Numbered from the stretch's first letter, positions 42,784 through 63,588 are shown. The stretch: 64,000 bases of DNA from Streptomyces californicus (GCF_000717645.1 NZ_JNZZ01000016.1:186001-250000), one strand, 5' to 3'. The notes: generated by a model from the sequence alone, not told the origin. Translations and numbers: made by a program.

Positions 42784-42894
42784 GGAGAGCCCGGCCCGGC
42801 GGCGGGACGGAGCGCGGGGGCGTGCGCGCCCCGGCCGGCTCCGGCGGTGCGCCGGGGCGCCCGGGTGGACGCGCCCGGACGCCGTCCGGCCCGG

Positions 42895-44595
42895 TCATCT
42901 CGCCACGGCCCGGCAGTACGCCTCGTCGGCGGCGAGGAGGTTGCGGTGGGTGTCGTCGGCGGTGATGACGCCTCCGTCGAGGACGAGCACCCGGTCGGCG
43001 GCGTCCAGGAGCGCCGGGCTGCTGGTGATCACGAGCGTGGTCCTGCCCCGGCGCAGTTTCGCCACGTTGCGGGCGATGAGCTGCTCCGTGACGGCGTCGA
43101 CGGCCGTCGTCGGATCGTGCAGGACCAGCATCTCCGTGTCGGCGGCCAGTGCGCGGGCCAGGGAGAGCCGTTGCCGCTGCCCTCCGGAGAGGTTCGCTCC
43201 CCGGTCGCGGACCGGGTGGTCGAGCCCGTCGCGGTGCAGGGCGACCACGTCGGTGAGCAGGGACGCCTCCACGGCCTCCGCGATCTCCCGCCCGCTGCCC
43301 GACGGGTCGATGTTCGTCCGGAGGGTCCCGGCGAAGATCTCCCCGTCGTACGGGTTCACCAGCAGGTGTTCACGGACCGCCTCGATCGACAGGTCACCGA
43401 TCTCCCGGCCGCCGACCCGGACCGCTCCCCCGTACGCCTGGGGGGCGACGTTCACCGCGAGGACGGCGGCGAGGTCGGCCGCCGCGCGCGGCTGGTAAGC
43501 GGTGATCGCCACGAACTCGCCCGCCGCGACGGTGAACTCGACCCCCTGGAGCGTGCCGTGGCGGACCCCGTCGACCTCCAGGGCCCCGCCGGGCTCCGGG
43601 CGCTCGGGGCCCGGTGTCGTCAGCGGGGGCGCGTTCAGGACGAGGGCCATGCGCTCGGCCGAGGCGCGGGCGATCATCACGTACTTGGGCATCTCGGAGA
43701 ACAGCTTGAGCGGTTCCATGATGAACTGCGCGAGCCCCACGGCCATGACGAGTTCGCCGATGGTGATCCGCCCCTCGAACGCCAGCCAGCCGGCGGTCAG
43801 CGACACGGCCGTGGCGAGGGCGGCGTTGAGGGCCAGCGCGGTGCCCGCGTAGACGCCGTTGACCCGGGCGACGGTGATCGCCTGGCGTTTCGCGTCCGTG
43901 CTGACCCTGCGGTACGAGCCGAACGCGGCGTGGTTGCCGCCGAACCCGTGGAGCGGGCGGAGGCCGATGATGAGGTCGGCGACCTTGGCCCCGGCGCGCG
44001 CCACCCTGGCCTGCTGTTCCCGCGTACTGGCCCCGATCCGCCGGGACATCACGGCGAGGACCGACAGGATCGCGACGGTCCCCACGATCACCAGCAGGCC
44101 GAGCCTGAGGTCGGCGAGGCCCAGGGCGACCGCCGCGACCACGACGGCGACCAGGGAGCTGACCAGCAGCGGCACCACCTCGATGATGTCGGCGGTCTGG
44201 TCGGCGTCCTCGGTGGCGACGGTGAGGATCTCGCCGGACTTGAGGTCCACGTCGCGGGCCACCGGCTGGAGTCCGCAGGCGGCCACCCGCACCCGCCAGC
44301 GGTGTGCCTCGGTCGTGTTGGCCTTCTGCAGCACGCGCATGCCGAACCGCCACGACAGGGAGACCGTCGTGATGATCACGGCGAGCGAGCCGATCGAGAC
44401 GCCGAGGGAGCCGAGGCCGCGGTCCTGCATCGTGTGCTCGACGATGAGTCCGAGCGCGATGGGGAACGCGGTCTCGGCCGCCTGGTACAGCCCCATGAGG
44501 ACGGTGCCCGCGATCATGGCGCCGGTGTTGCGGCGCAGGGCCGTCCGCAGGATGGCGGCGCCGGGGCGGGGTCGCCGGGTGTCGGGCTTCTTCAT
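42895..44595 (-). CDS. cchI: ABC exporter half-transporter with degenerate ATP site (CchI type)
   Basis: A 566-residue half-transporter, N-terminal membrane domain of six helices, C-terminal nucleotide-binding domain. The domain keeps LSGGQRQRLSLARALA, but the Walker A motif is lost (ITAYQPRAAADLA at 43470-43510 region), the Walker B glutamate is Pro (VLHDPTTAVD) and the H-loop His is replaced (VITSSPAL). It can therefore only work as the non-hydrolysing half of a heterodimer, presumably with the product of 55607-57397. Probably exports the siderophore. Start ATG 44595, just after the NRPS stop (44600); an ATG at 44613 overlapping it is possible. Confidence 0.9.
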   Translation of the reverse strand: MKKPDTRRPRPGAAILRTALRRNTGAMIAGTVLMGLYQAAETAFPIALGLIVEHTMQDRGLGSLGVSIGSLAVIITTVSLSWRFGMRVLQKANTTEAHRWRVRVAACGLQPVARDVDLKSGEILTVATEDADQTADIIEVVPLLVSSLVAVVVAAVALGLADLRLGLLVIVGTVAILSVLAVMSRRIGASTREQQARVARAGAKVADLIIGLRPLHGFGGNHAAFGSYRRVSTDAKRQAITVARVNGVYAGTALALNAALATAVSLTAGWLAFEGRITIGELVMAVGLAQFIMEPLKLFSEMPKYVMIARASAERMALVLNAPPLTTPGPERPEPGGALEVDGVRHGTLQGVEFTVAAGEFVAITAYQPRAAADLAAVLAVNVAPQAYGGAVRVGGREIGDLSIEAVREHLLVNPYDGEIFAGTLRTNIDPSGSGREIAEAVEASLLTDVVALHRDGLDHPVRDRGANLSGGQRQRLSLARALAADTEMLVLHDPTTAVDAVTEQLIARNVAKLRRGRTTLVITSSPALLDAADRVLVLDGGVITADDTHRNLLAADEAYCRAVAR

Positions 44596-44599
44596 CACT

Positions 44600-55540
<10,941 letters not shown>

Positions 55541-55606
55541 CGACGTCTCAGCATCCTTTCGCGGTATGCACGGTGCCCGAGCCTCCTGGGCGGGGCGTCG
55601 TCGCCT

Positions 55607-57397
55607 CTAACTTCCCTCGCGCCACGCACGCCACAGCCGGGCATACTGCCCGCCCAGCGCGACCAGTTCGCTGTGTGTCCCCTCCTCCACCACGCGGCCC
55701 TCGTCCAGTACGGCGATGCGGTCGGCGGCCATCGCCTGGGTCAGGCGGTGCGCCACGAACAGCGTGGTCCGGCCGTCGCAGGCGGCCAGCACGGCGCGTT
55801 CCAGTTCGGCCGCGCCCTCGCTGCCCGCCTCGGCCGTCGACTCGTCGAGGACGACCACGGGCGTCCGGCCGAGCACCAGGCGGGCCAGGGCGAGCTGGGC
55901 GACCTTGGTGACGTCGAGGCGTTCGCCGCCCTCGCCGACCGGGGTGTCCAGGCCGTCGGGGAGCTGCTCGGCCCACTCCCCCGCGCCGACCGTGCGCAGC
56001 GCCTCCCACAGCTCGTCGTCGCTCGCGAGCGGGGCGGCGAGCCGCAGGTCGTCGGCGAGCGGACCGGAGAACACGTGGGTCTCCTGGGTCAGGATGCTGA
56101 CCAGGGCGCGCGCCCCGGCCTCGTCCGTCCCGGCGAGGTCGTGCGACCCGATCCGCACCGACCCGGCCTGTGGTCTGCCGATGCCCGCGATGAGGGCGGC
56201 CAGGGTGGACTTTCCCGCACCCGTCGCGCCGACCAGGGCGAGCGAGCCCCCGGCCTCGATGGCCAGGGAGACCTCGCGCAGCACCGGTTCCTCGGCCCCG
56301 GGGTAGGTGAAGGTGAGGTCCCGTACGGTGACGGGGTACGGCTCGGCGGCCGGGGCCGCGACGGAGCCGTCGCCCACCAGCCGCTCCTCGGAGGGTTCCG
56401 AGAAGACGCCGACGAGGCGGGTGAGGCTCGCGCCGGACTTCTGCGCCTCGTCGAAGGTGAACATGATGGCGCCCAGCGGGGTGAACAGCCGGTGGAACAT
56501 CAGTGGGGCGGCCGACACCTCGCCGAGGGTGGCGGCGTCGGCCTCCAGCAGGGCGTATCCGACGACGAGGATCAGGACGAGGCCGATGAACTCGGCCCGG
56601 TTCTCCCGGCCGACGAAGCGGCCGAAGAAGCGGAAGACCTCGACGCCGAGGTCGCGCACCCGCCAGGACTCGGCGGTGACCTTCTCGCGGACCGCCTCCT
56701 CCAGGCGGTAGGCCCGGACCGTGTCGATGCCGTTGAGCCCGCTGATCAGCGCCTGGGAGCGGTCGGCCTGGGCGACGCGCTGCCGCCGGTACAGGGGCGC
56801 GGAGCGGGGCAGGTACCAGCGCAGCGCGAGCGCGTACGCGGGCAGGGCGCCGGCGCCGGCCAGGCCGAGCCGCCAGTCGAGGCCGAACATGCCGACGGTC
56901 GCGATGACGACCAGGACGCCCGCCGAGAACACGGTGGGGATGGCCGATCTGATGCCCTTGGAGATGACGGCAACGTCGTCGCCGACGCGGGAGAGCACGT
57001 CGCCGCGGCCGACCTCCTCGACGCGGGCGCTGGGCATGCCGAGCACGGCGCGCACGGCTTCCTCCCGGAGCCGGGCGAGGAGTTCGGCGCCGAGCTTGCC
57101 GATGAGGAAGGTGGAGGCGGCGGTGGCCGCCGCGCCGAGCAGCGCGGCGGCCACCATCAGTACGCCGACGGTGAGCAGTATCGAGCGCGGTTCGCCCCCG
57201 GCCACTCCGTCGACGACCCGGCTGAGCAGCAGCACGGGGAGCACCTGGAGCGCGGCCCCGGCGACCGTGGTCAGGACGGTGGAGGCCGACAGCCACGGGG
57301 CCCGGCGGCAGTGCGCGGCCACCCACCGGGCGGCCTCGCCGCCGGTGGCCGTGCGCAGGGCCGCCGGTGCGGCGGGGCTGGTGTCGGTGACAGTCAC
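55607..57397 (-). CDS. cchG: ABC exporter half-transporter with active ATP site (CchG type)
   Basis: A 596-residue half-transporter. Six membrane helices precede a nucleotide-binding domain with intact Walker A (GATGAGKST), Q-loop ILTQETHVFSGPL, Walker B with catalytic Glu (VVVLDESTAEAG) and H-loop VAHRLTQ. Its own signature is degenerate (LDVTKVAQLALARL instead of LSGGQ). The partner at 42895-44595 has the complementary defects, so together they can form one full ATP site. GTG at 57397. Follows the binding-protein gene by 51 nt. Confidence 0.93.
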   Translation of the reverse strand: MTVTDTSPAAPAALRTATGGEAARWVAAHCRRAPWLSASTVLTTVAGAALQVLPVLLLSRVVDGVAGGEPRSILLTVGVLMVAAALLGAAATAASTFLIGKLGAELLARLREEAVRAVLGMPSARVEEVGRGDVLSRVGDDVAVISKGIRSAIPTVFSAGVLVVIATVGMFGLDWRLGLAGAGALPAYALALRWYLPRSAPLYRRQRVAQADRSQALISGLNGIDTVRAYRLEEAVREKVTAESWRVRDLGVEVFRFFGRFVGRENRAEFIGLVLILVVGYALLEADAATLGEVSAAPLMFHRLFTPLGAIMFTFDEAQKSGASLTRLVGVFSEPSEERLVGDGSVAAPAAEPYPVTVRDLTFTYPGAEEPVLREVSLAIEAGGSLALVGATGAGKSTLAALIAGIGRPQAGSVRIGSHDLAGTDEAGARALVSILTQETHVFSGPLADDLRLAAPLASDDELWEALRTVGAGEWAEQLPDGLDTPVGEGGERLDVTKVAQLALARLVLGRTPVVVLDESTAEAGSEGAAELERAVLAACDGRTTLFVAHRLTQAMAADRIAVLDEGRVVEEGTHSELVALGGQYARLWRAWREGS

Positions 57398-57448
57398 GCG
57401 AAGACCGCTTCTCCTCGGGGGCCTGGCCGGGCCGTCGGGCGGCTGTCC

Positions 57449-58501
57449 TTACTTGGCGGATTCGACGAGTTCGTCGATCGCGTACGGCAGGGAGAGCAGG
57501 GTCCCCTGGGACATGGCGGCGCCGATCGCGGGGCCCTCGCTGTCCAGGAGGTAGGAGACCTTGTCGTTCTTGACGGCCGGGAGGTTGTTGAACAGTTCGG
57601 ACTTCTTGAGCGCGTCCGTGTCGGCCTTGTCGTTGATGACGAAGATGCGGTCGACGTCGATCAGGTCGATGCGCTCGGGCGAGAGCTCGGTGGAAAAGTC
57701 GCCGCCGGCGACCTTGTCGATCTCGTTCTGGTAGGTGAAGCCGGTGCCCGTGATGAGGCGTCCGCGGACGTCGGTGGAGGTGAACGCGGAGATCGCGTCC
57801 TTGTACCAGGACGCCGCGACGGCCTTCTGCCCGCCGAAGCCGGGGTTGGCCTTCTTGGCGGCGTCGAGCCTGGTCTGGATGCCCTTGACCAGGTCGGCGC
57901 CCTCCTTCTCCTTGCCGAGCGCCTTGGCGATGTGCACGGCGTTGTCCTGCCACGGGGCGCTGAAGAGTTCCTTCTCGCCCTTGGTGCGGCCGACGGTGGG
58001 GGCGATCCTGGAGAGCTTCTCGTAGGCGGCCTTGTCGACCTCGGAGTAGACCGCGATGATCAGGTCGGGGCGCAGGGAGGCGATCTTCTCGAAGTTGGGG
58101 CCGGCGTCGCCGTTCTTCATGACGACCTCGGGACGGGCGTCGCCCCACTGCTCCTTCACCCAGGGCCACTGGGTGTTGACGTCAGGAGTCTGCCCGGCGG
58201 GGTTGGGGTACTGGTCGACCATGCCGACCGGCTTGATGCCGAAGGCCAGGACGGCCTGGTCGTCGGTGTAGCCGACGGTGACGACCCGCTTCGGGGCCTG
58301 CTTGACCTCGGTCTTTCCGAAGGCGTGCTCCACCGTGACCGGGAACGCTCCGCCGCCGGCGGCCGGGGCGTCGTCGTTCTTCTTCTCGTCCGCCGGGTCG
58401 GTACCGCACCCCGCGAGAAGACCGACGCCGAGGGTCGCGGCGGACACGGCCGCGGCCAGCCGCTGCCACGGCTTCACAGACGTCGTTCGATGGAGAAGCA
58501 T
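57449..58501 (-). CDS. cchF: Ferri-siderophore-binding lipoprotein (CchF type)
   Basis: A 350-residue FepB/FhuD-like binding protein. The lipobox is LLAGC (Cys near residue 32), after a signal peptide with KPWQRLAAAVSAATLGVG. A Gly/Asp linker follows, then two lobes: PKRVVTVGYTDDQAVLAFG, RPDLIIAVYSEVDKAAYEKLSRIAPTV, and DLIDVDRIFVIND. It captures ferri-coelichelin for the CchC-D-E transporter. The ATG at 58501 is preceded by an iron box. Confidence 0.94.
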   Translation of the reverse strand: MLLHRTTSVKPWQRLAAAVSAATLGVGLLAGCGTDPADEKKNDDAPAAGGGAFPVTVEHAFGKTEVKQAPKRVVTVGYTDDQAVLAFGIKPVGMVDQYPNPAGQTPDVNTQWPWVKEQWGDARPEVVMKNGDAGPNFEKIASLRPDLIIAVYSEVDKAAYEKLSRIAPTVGRTKGEKELFSAPWQDNAVHIAKALGKEKEGADLVKGIQTRLDAAKKANPGFGGQKAVAASWYKDAISAFTSTDVRGRLITGTGFTYQNEIDKVAGGDFSTELSPERIDLIDVDRIFVINDKADTDALKKSELFNNLPAVKNDKVSYLLDSEGPAIGAAMSQGTLLSLPYAIDELVESAK

Positions 58502-58576
58502 CTGTCGGAATCCCTTGCTCTAGCACTGCCCACTGCGCCTCTGTGTGAGGCAGCCAGACTCTACCCCGATCAACTG

Positions 58577-58597
58577 AGGGCAGCCTAGCCTTACTGA
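58577..58597 (-). promoter_or_regulatory. Iron box upstream of the binding-protein gene
   Basis: On the minus strand AGTAAGGCTAGGCTGCCCTC fits the iron-box pattern. It probably drives cchF, and through short gaps cchG, cchH and cchI. Confidence 0.7.
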
Positions 58598-58680
58598 ACA
58601 ACTTTCCGCCGGTCAGAACCAGTTGGCGCCGGCGGGAGAGCCGCCCTCCCGCCCCCGCGAGAAGTCGCTCCGCCCACGCG

Positions 58681-59520
58681 CTACGCGTCCGGCCTGACGT
58701 GGGCGCGGCCTATCGGCACGATGAGCGGCCGGTCACCGACCGGGTCCTCGACCACCCGGGCCCGCAGCCCGAACGCCTCGTGCAGCAGCTCGGCGGTGAT
58801 GACGTCGCGGGGGTGCCCCTGCGCCAGGACCGCGCCCGCCCGCATGACGACGAGGTGGTCGCTGTAGCGGGTCGCCAGGTTGAGGTCGTGCAGGACCATG
58901 ACCACGGTGCGGCCCGACTCGTGCAGGTCGTCGACCAGGTCGAGCACGTCGATCGCGTGGGCCAGGTCCAGATAGGTGGTCGGCTCGTCGAGCAGCAGCA
59001 GGTCGGTGCCCTGGGCCAGCGTCATCGAGATCCACACGCGCTGGCGCTGACCGCCGGACAGGGAGTCCACGGGACGCTCGGCGAGATCCGCCACCCCGGT
59101 CATGGCCAGCGCGCGCCGCACCACGTCGGCGTCGTCCGACGACCACTGCCGCAGCCAGCTCTGGTGCGGATGGCGTCCGCGCGCGACGAGGTCGGCGACG
59201 GTCAGCCCGTCCGGGGCGACCGGCGCCTGCGGCAGCAGCCCGAGCTTCTTGGCCACGTCCCTGGTCCGGAGCCGGCCGATGTCCTCGCCGTCCAGGACGA
59301 CGGTGCCGCCGGTCGGTCTGAGCAGCCGGCTCAGGGTGCGCAACAGGGTCGACTTCCCGCAGCCGTTGGGGCCGATGATCGTGGTGATCACGCCCGGCGG
59401 GATCGTCACGTCGAGTCCGTCGATGACCGTGCGGTCGCCGTACCCGACGGTGACGCCCCGGGCGGCCAGCCGCGCGACGTCCTTGACATCAGCGGTACCG
59501 GCGGTGAACTGAGCGGCCAC
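58681..59520 (-). CDS. cchE: Ferri-siderophore ABC transporter ATPase (CchE type)
   Basis: A 279-residue FepC-type ATPase with GPNGCGKST, LLPQAPVAPDGLTV, the signature LSGGQRQRVWISM, LLLLDEPTTYLDL and H-loop VLHDLN. GTG at 59520 preceded by a G-rich ribosome-binding site. It powers the two permeases encoded just upstream. Confidence 0.95.
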   Translation of the reverse strand: MAAQFTAGTADVKDVARLAARGVTVGYGDRTVIDGLDVTIPPGVITTIIGPNGCGKSTLLRTLSRLLRPTGGTVVLDGEDIGRLRTRDVAKKLGLLPQAPVAPDGLTVADLVARGRHPHQSWLRQWSSDDADVVRRALAMTGVADLAERPVDSLSGGQRQRVWISMTLAQGTDLLLLDEPTTYLDLAHAIDVLDLVDDLHESGRTVVMVLHDLNLATRYSDHLVVMRAGAVLAQGHPRDVITAELLHEAFGLRARVVEDPVGDRPLIVPIGRAHVRPDA

Positions 59521-59532
59521 GAGCCCCCCTTG

Positions 59533-59550
59533 TTGAGGTATGCCTTACTT
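59533..59550 (-). promoter_or_regulatory. Iron-box-like element upstream of the ATPase gene
   Basis: TGAGGTATGCCTTACTTC lies in the 37-nt gap between the permease stop and the ATPase start. It matches the iron-box core imperfectly and would give the ATPase gene its own iron control. Confidence 0.5.
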
Positions 59551-59557
59551 CTACCAT

Positions 59558-60664
59558 CTACCGGAGGTTCGCCCGCACCAGCAGGTGGACGAGGAACGGC
59601 CCGCCGATCACCGCGGTGACCACGCCGACCGGAAGTCCGAGCGGCAGCACCGTGCGGGCGAGAAGATCGGAGCCGATCAGCAGCAGCGCGCCCACCAGGC
59701 CGGAGGCGATCAACGGCGGCGTCGGCCACCGCCCCAGGCGCATCGCCACCTGCGGGGCCACCAGCGCGACGAACGGGACCGGCCCGGCCGCGCTCACCCC
59801 CACCGCGGCCAGCAGGACGGCACAGAGCAGCAGGACGCCCCGCACCCGCCCGAACCGTACGCCCAGCCCGGCCGCGACGTCGTCGCCGAGGTGCATCGGC
59901 TTGAACGGGAAGGCCACCAGGGCGACGGCGACCAGCAGGACGAGCGTGCCCCAGAAGGCCACCTCGACCTCGCCCCAGGACCGGTTGTCCAGCGAGCCGA
60001 CCAGCCACACCTGGGCGCGTGCCACGTCGCGGATGTCGGCCGAGGTCAGCAGCCAGGTCGTGATCGCCTGCATCATCGCGGTGACCGAGATGCCGATCAG
60101 GATGAGGCGGAAGCCGTCGATCCCCCGCCGCCAGGCGAGGAAGTAGACCAGCAGCCCGGTGCCGAGCCCGCCCAGCAGGGCCGCCGCCGACAGCCCGACC
60201 GAGCCGGTGACCGCCGCGGCGGTCCCGCCCGTCGTGGTCACCAGGAACACCGCGACCGCGCCGGCCCCGGAGGTGATCCCCAGGATGTCGGGGCTGGCGA
60301 GGGGGTTGCGCGCCACGGACTGGGTGATGGCCCCGGACACACCCAGGGCGAGGCCGACGATCAGACCGGCCAGCGCCCGGGGCAGGCGGAGGTCCATGAT
60401 CACGAACTCGTCGACCTGCTCCCCCTGCCCGAAGAGGGTGGCGACGACCCGGGTGAGGGCGATGGGGAAGTCGCCGACGCCGATCGAGAGGCAGAAGACC
60501 AGGAAGGCCGCCGCCGCGAGGACCAGGGTGACCAGCACGAGCCAGGGCCGCCAGACGAACGACACCGTTCCGAGCCGTACGCCGGGCGGCATCGACGCCT
60601 GCTCCGGCTCGGTGCCGCTCGCGGGTGGCGGGGCCTGCTCCCCGGGTACGTGGATCTGCTTCAT
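59558..60664 (-). CDS. cchD: Ferri-siderophore ABC permease (CchD type)
   Basis: A 368-residue FecCD-family permease with ALGVSGAITQSVARNPLASPDILGITSGAG and GDDVAAGLGVRFGRVR, about ten helices. The ATG at 60664 overlaps the preceding permease stop (ATGA), showing coupling. Forms the membrane channel with the next gene's product. Confidence 0.94.
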   Translation of the reverse strand: MKQIHVPGEQAPPPASGTEPEQASMPPGVRLGTVSFVWRPWLVLVTLVLAAAAFLVFCLSIGVGDFPIALTRVVATLFGQGEQVDEFVIMDLRLPRALAGLIVGLALGVSGAITQSVARNPLASPDILGITSGAGAVAVFLVTTTGGTAAAVTGSVGLSAAALLGGLGTGLLVYFLAWRRGIDGFRLILIGISVTAMMQAITTWLLTSADIRDVARAQVWLVGSLDNRSWGEVEVAFWGTLVLLVAVALVAFPFKPMHLGDDVAAGLGVRFGRVRGVLLLCAVLLAAVGVSAAGPVPFVALVAPQVAMRLGRWPTPPLIASGLVGALLLIGSDLLARTVLPLGLPVGVVTAVIGGPFLVHLLVRANLR

Positions 60665-61722
60665 GCCCCGCTCCTGAACCTTCCGCGCCACACCAGGAGC
60701 GCGAAGAAGGGCGCTCCCAGGAGGGCGACCACGACGCCCGATTCCAGCTCTCCCGGCCGCACCACCAGGCGGCCCGCGATGTCGCAGACCAGCAGGACCA
60801 CCGCGCCGAGCAGACCGGCGTACGGCACCAGCCAGCGGTAGTCGGGCCCGGTGAGGTGGCGGGCCACGTGGGTCACCATGAGCCCGAGGAAGGCGATGGG
60901 ACCGCAGGCCGCGGTGGCGGCGCCCGCCAGCAGGGTCACGGCGGCGATGCCGATCGTCCGGCTGACCGCGATGTTCACGCCCAGCGCCCGCGCCACGTCG
61001 TCGCCCAGGTTGAGCAGGTTGAGGGCGGGCAGGGTGATCAGCGCCAGGGCCAGACCGACGGCGACGAAGCCGGTCACCGGTCCGATCACGTGGAACCCGA
61101 CGCCGGCCACCGAGCCCGCGTTCCAGAACCGCAGGGCGTTCAGCGACTCCTTGTCGGTGAGCGCGACCGCCGTGGTCATCGCCGCGAGGAACACCGTGAC
61201 GCCCTGTCCGGCCAGCGCGAGCGTCAGCGGATTGCCCGCGCCCCTGCCGATACTGGCCAGGCCGAAGACCAGAGCACCGGCGAGACCCGCGCCGACGAAG
61301 GCGAACCAGACGTACTGGAACGGGTCGGTGAACCCGAACACGGCGATCACCGACACCACGGCGAAGGAGGCGCCGGCGTTCACGCCCAGCAGCCCCGTGT
61401 CGGCGACCGGATTGCGGGTGTACCCCTGGATCAGCGCGCCGCTGACGCCGAGCGCCAGTCCGGCCACGATCGCGAGGACCGTCCGGGGCACGCGCACGGT
61501 CTGCACGATGAGGCGGATCTCGGTGAGCTTCTGGTCGGGCTGGGGGTCCGCGAACAGCCCGTGCCAGACCTCGCCGGGGCTCAACGCGCGCGCCCCGACG
61601 GCCAGCGAGGCGCCCGCCGCGACCACCAGGACGAGCGCGAGGACGCCCAGCCCCGCCACCCGTCGCCCGCGCGTGTCCGTCGCGCCCCCGGGCGTGGGGG
61701 GCCGCACCTCAGTCGTCACCAT
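60661..61722 (-). CDS. cchC: Ferri-siderophore ABC permease (CchC type)
   Basis: A 353-residue FecCD-family permease with ALGVSGALIQGYTRNPVADTGLLGVNAG and GDDVARALGVNIAVSR. ATG at 61722 was preferred with AAGGGA 12 nt upstream. A longer start at 61758 adds 12 hydrophobic residues from a more A/T-rich stretch and is less likely. First of the transporter genes, 89 nt after cchB. Confidence 0.92.
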   Translation of the reverse strand: MVTTEVRPPTPGGATDTRGRRVAGLGVLALVLVVAAGASLAVGARALSPGEVWHGLFADPQPDQKLTEIRLIVQTVRVPRTVLAIVAGLALGVSGALIQGYTRNPVADTGLLGVNAGASFAVVSVIAVFGFTDPFQYVWFAFVGAGLAGALVFGLASIGRGAGNPLTLALAGQGVTVFLAAMTTAVALTDKESLNALRFWNAGSVAGVGFHVIGPVTGFVAVGLALALITLPALNLLNLGDDVARALGVNIAVSRTIGIAAVTLLAGAATAACGPIAFLGLMVTHVARHLTGPDYRWLVPYAGLLGAVVLLVCDIAGRLVVRPGELESGVVVALLGAPFFALLVWRGRFRSGA

Positions 61723-61811
61723 GTCGAGGAACGATATCCCTTTGATCAGAACAATCATCCCGCCCGCCCGGCAGGCCACCGGGCGGGCGGGACGTGAGGC
61801 GTACGGGCCGG

Positions 61812-63176
61812 TCAGGACCCCGCCGCCACGCCGCGGTCGGCCGGCTCGGCCACCGGACCGGACTCGTCGGAGGTGGACTTGACCCGGCGGCCGAGGAGGG
61901 AGTCGAGGATCTCCCCGACCCGTACGGCGGTGTTGGAGAGCAGCGACGTGGTGATGCCGTGCGTGTGCTCCGTACCGCCCTGGAGATAGATGCCGCAGCG
62001 GAGCGCCGGGTCGGTCGCGACCCGGTAGTCGCGCTCGACGCGGACGCGGTCCGCCGCGTCGCGCAGGCAGTACCCGCCGGCCTCGCCGAGCACGCCGAGC
62101 GGATCGGCGGGGCTGTATCCGGTGGCGAACACCACGACGTCGGCGTCGAGTTCGGACTCCTCGCCGGTCACCAGGGACGTCACCGTGGCGCGGACGCCGT
62201 CGTCCCCCTCCGCCACGCGGGTGACCCGGGACACGTTGAGGAACCGCAGCCGTTCGGTGCCCAGGACCTTCTCCCGGTACATCTGGCGGTAGAGGTCGTC
62301 GATGAGGTCGATGTCCACCACGGAGTAGTTGGTGTTGGCGTGGTAGGCCATCAGGCTGCTCTTGACCGCCTCGGGGGCCGCGAAGTAGTCGTCGACGGCC
62401 TCCGGGTCGAAGATGCGGTTGGCGAAACCGCTGTCGTCGGCGGGGCTGTAGCCGTACCGGGAGAAGACGGCGCAGATCTCGGCGTCCGGGAAGCGGCGGT
62501 GCAGATAGGCGACGTTCTCGGCGGCGCTCTGGCCGGCGCCGACGACGACGAACCGCGAGGGCGCCGCGCCGTCGAGGGTGTCGACCTTGCGCAGCAGGTC
62601 GGAGTTGTGCCAGACGCGGGCGCCCCGCTCCACCCCCTCGGGCACGAGGGGGCGCAGCCCGGTTCCGATGACGAGGTTGCGGGCGCGGTGGACCGTGACC
62701 TCGTCGCCGCAGCGAACGGTCACGTCCAGGTGCTCGATCGCGCCGTCGTGGACGAACGGGGTGACGCCGACGACCTCGTGGCCGTAGGAGACCTGGTCGT
62801 CGACCTTCGCCGCGGCCCATTCGAGGTAGTCGTGGAACTCCACCCGCAGCGGAAAGAGGTTCTTGTGGTTGATGAAGTCGATCAGCCGGCCCTTGCTCTG
62901 CAGATAGCACAGGAAGCTGAACTCGCTGGCCGGGTTCCGGAGCGTCACCAGGTCCTTGAGGAAGGAGACCTGCATGGTGGCGTCGTCGATGAGCATGCCG
63001 CGGTGCCAGCCGAAGCCCGTCTGCTGCTCGAAGAAGTGGGCGGTGACCGAATCCTGCCTGCCGACTTTGCTGTTGTGCTCGCTGAGCGCGATCGCCATGG
63101 CCACATTGGACGGGCCGAAGCCTATGCCGATGAGGTCGTGGACCGGTGGTGTGTCGCCAGGAAGAACCTGAGACAT
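61812..63176 (-). CDS. cchB: L-ornithine N5-monooxygenase (CchB type)
   Basis: A 454-residue FAD/NADPH-dependent hydroxylase producing N5-hydroxyornithine, the precursor for two of the building blocks. FAD motif GIGFGPSNVAMAIAL, substrate region FGWHRGMLIDDATMQVSFLKDL, NADPH motif VVGAGQSAAENVAYL, and ATGYSP near the end. It lies downstream of an iron box and upstream of the transporter genes on the same strand. Confidence 0.96.
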   Translation of the reverse strand: MSQVLPGDTPPVHDLIGIGFGPSNVAMAIALSEHNSKVGRQDSVTAHFFEQQTGFGWHRGMLIDDATMQVSFLKDLVTLRNPASEFSFLCYLQSKGRLIDFINHKNLFPLRVEFHDYLEWAAAKVDDQVSYGHEVVGVTPFVHDGAIEHLDVTVRCGDEVTVHRARNLVIGTGLRPLVPEGVERGARVWHNSDLLRKVDTLDGAAPSRFVVVGAGQSAAENVAYLHRRFPDAEICAVFSRYGYSPADDSGFANRIFDPEAVDDYFAAPEAVKSSLMAYHANTNYSVVDIDLIDDLYRQMYREKVLGTERLRFLNVSRVTRVAEGDDGVRATVTSLVTGEESELDADVVVFATGYSPADPLGVLGEAGGYCLRDAADRVRVERDYRVATDPALRCGIYLQGGTEHTHGITTSLLSNTAVRVGEILDSLLGRRVKSTSDESGPVAEPADRGVAAGS

Positions 63177-63263
63177 GTCACTCCCATCGTCCGGGAAGTC
63201 CGCCTGTCAGGCGTGAGGGGAAGGCACGGAAGGCGGGCATGCCGACGAAGCGGCCCGCCCGAA

Positions 63264-63279
63264 CTTAGGCGAGCCTAAG
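63264..63279 (-). promoter_or_regulatory. Iron box upstream of cchB
   Basis: CTTAGGCGAGCCTAAG is a perfect 16-nt interrupted palindrome (7-nt arms, 2-nt centre) with the TTAGGC/GCCTAA core of the iron box. It lies 88 nt upstream of the cchB start. Confidence 0.85.
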
Positions 63280-63588
63280 CTCACCAATCAGCCTTGTCGA
63301 TAGGGCACATGGGGTGGTGTTCCGCTGGCTCGCAGTCAAGTGTGGCTGAAAAACGGTGCTTTGGTATCCGTGGTGCCGCAACGGCCGTCGGGGGCGGGAA
63401 CAGGGCCGCGCCCCGCGTCCGCCCGCCCTCCGCGCTCCTCTCTCCCCGCCTCCCGCTCGCCCGCCCGCCCTCCGCCCCGGCCCTTCCGCCGCCCGTCCGA
63501 TCCCGTGTGCAAACCTTGCGGTAGCGAAGAATCGACGGGGTAGCCGGTGTGGTGACCGGTCCCGTCCGCACCCCGAGGAGGTCTTGCG
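63280..63588. other. Intergenic region with a pyrimidine-rich tract
   Basis: 309 nt between the cchB promoter and the last gene. From about 63417 to 63502 the plus strand is almost purely C/T with scattered G. The formyltransferase gene expected divergent from cchB is absent. No gene or RNA is recognised here. Confidence 0.5.

Noticed and set aside
63282..63311. Nine-codon Cys-containing leader peptide (MCPIDKADW) upstream of cchB
   Set aside because: It would lie upstream of the iron-box promoter element, and no ribosome-binding site precedes it.
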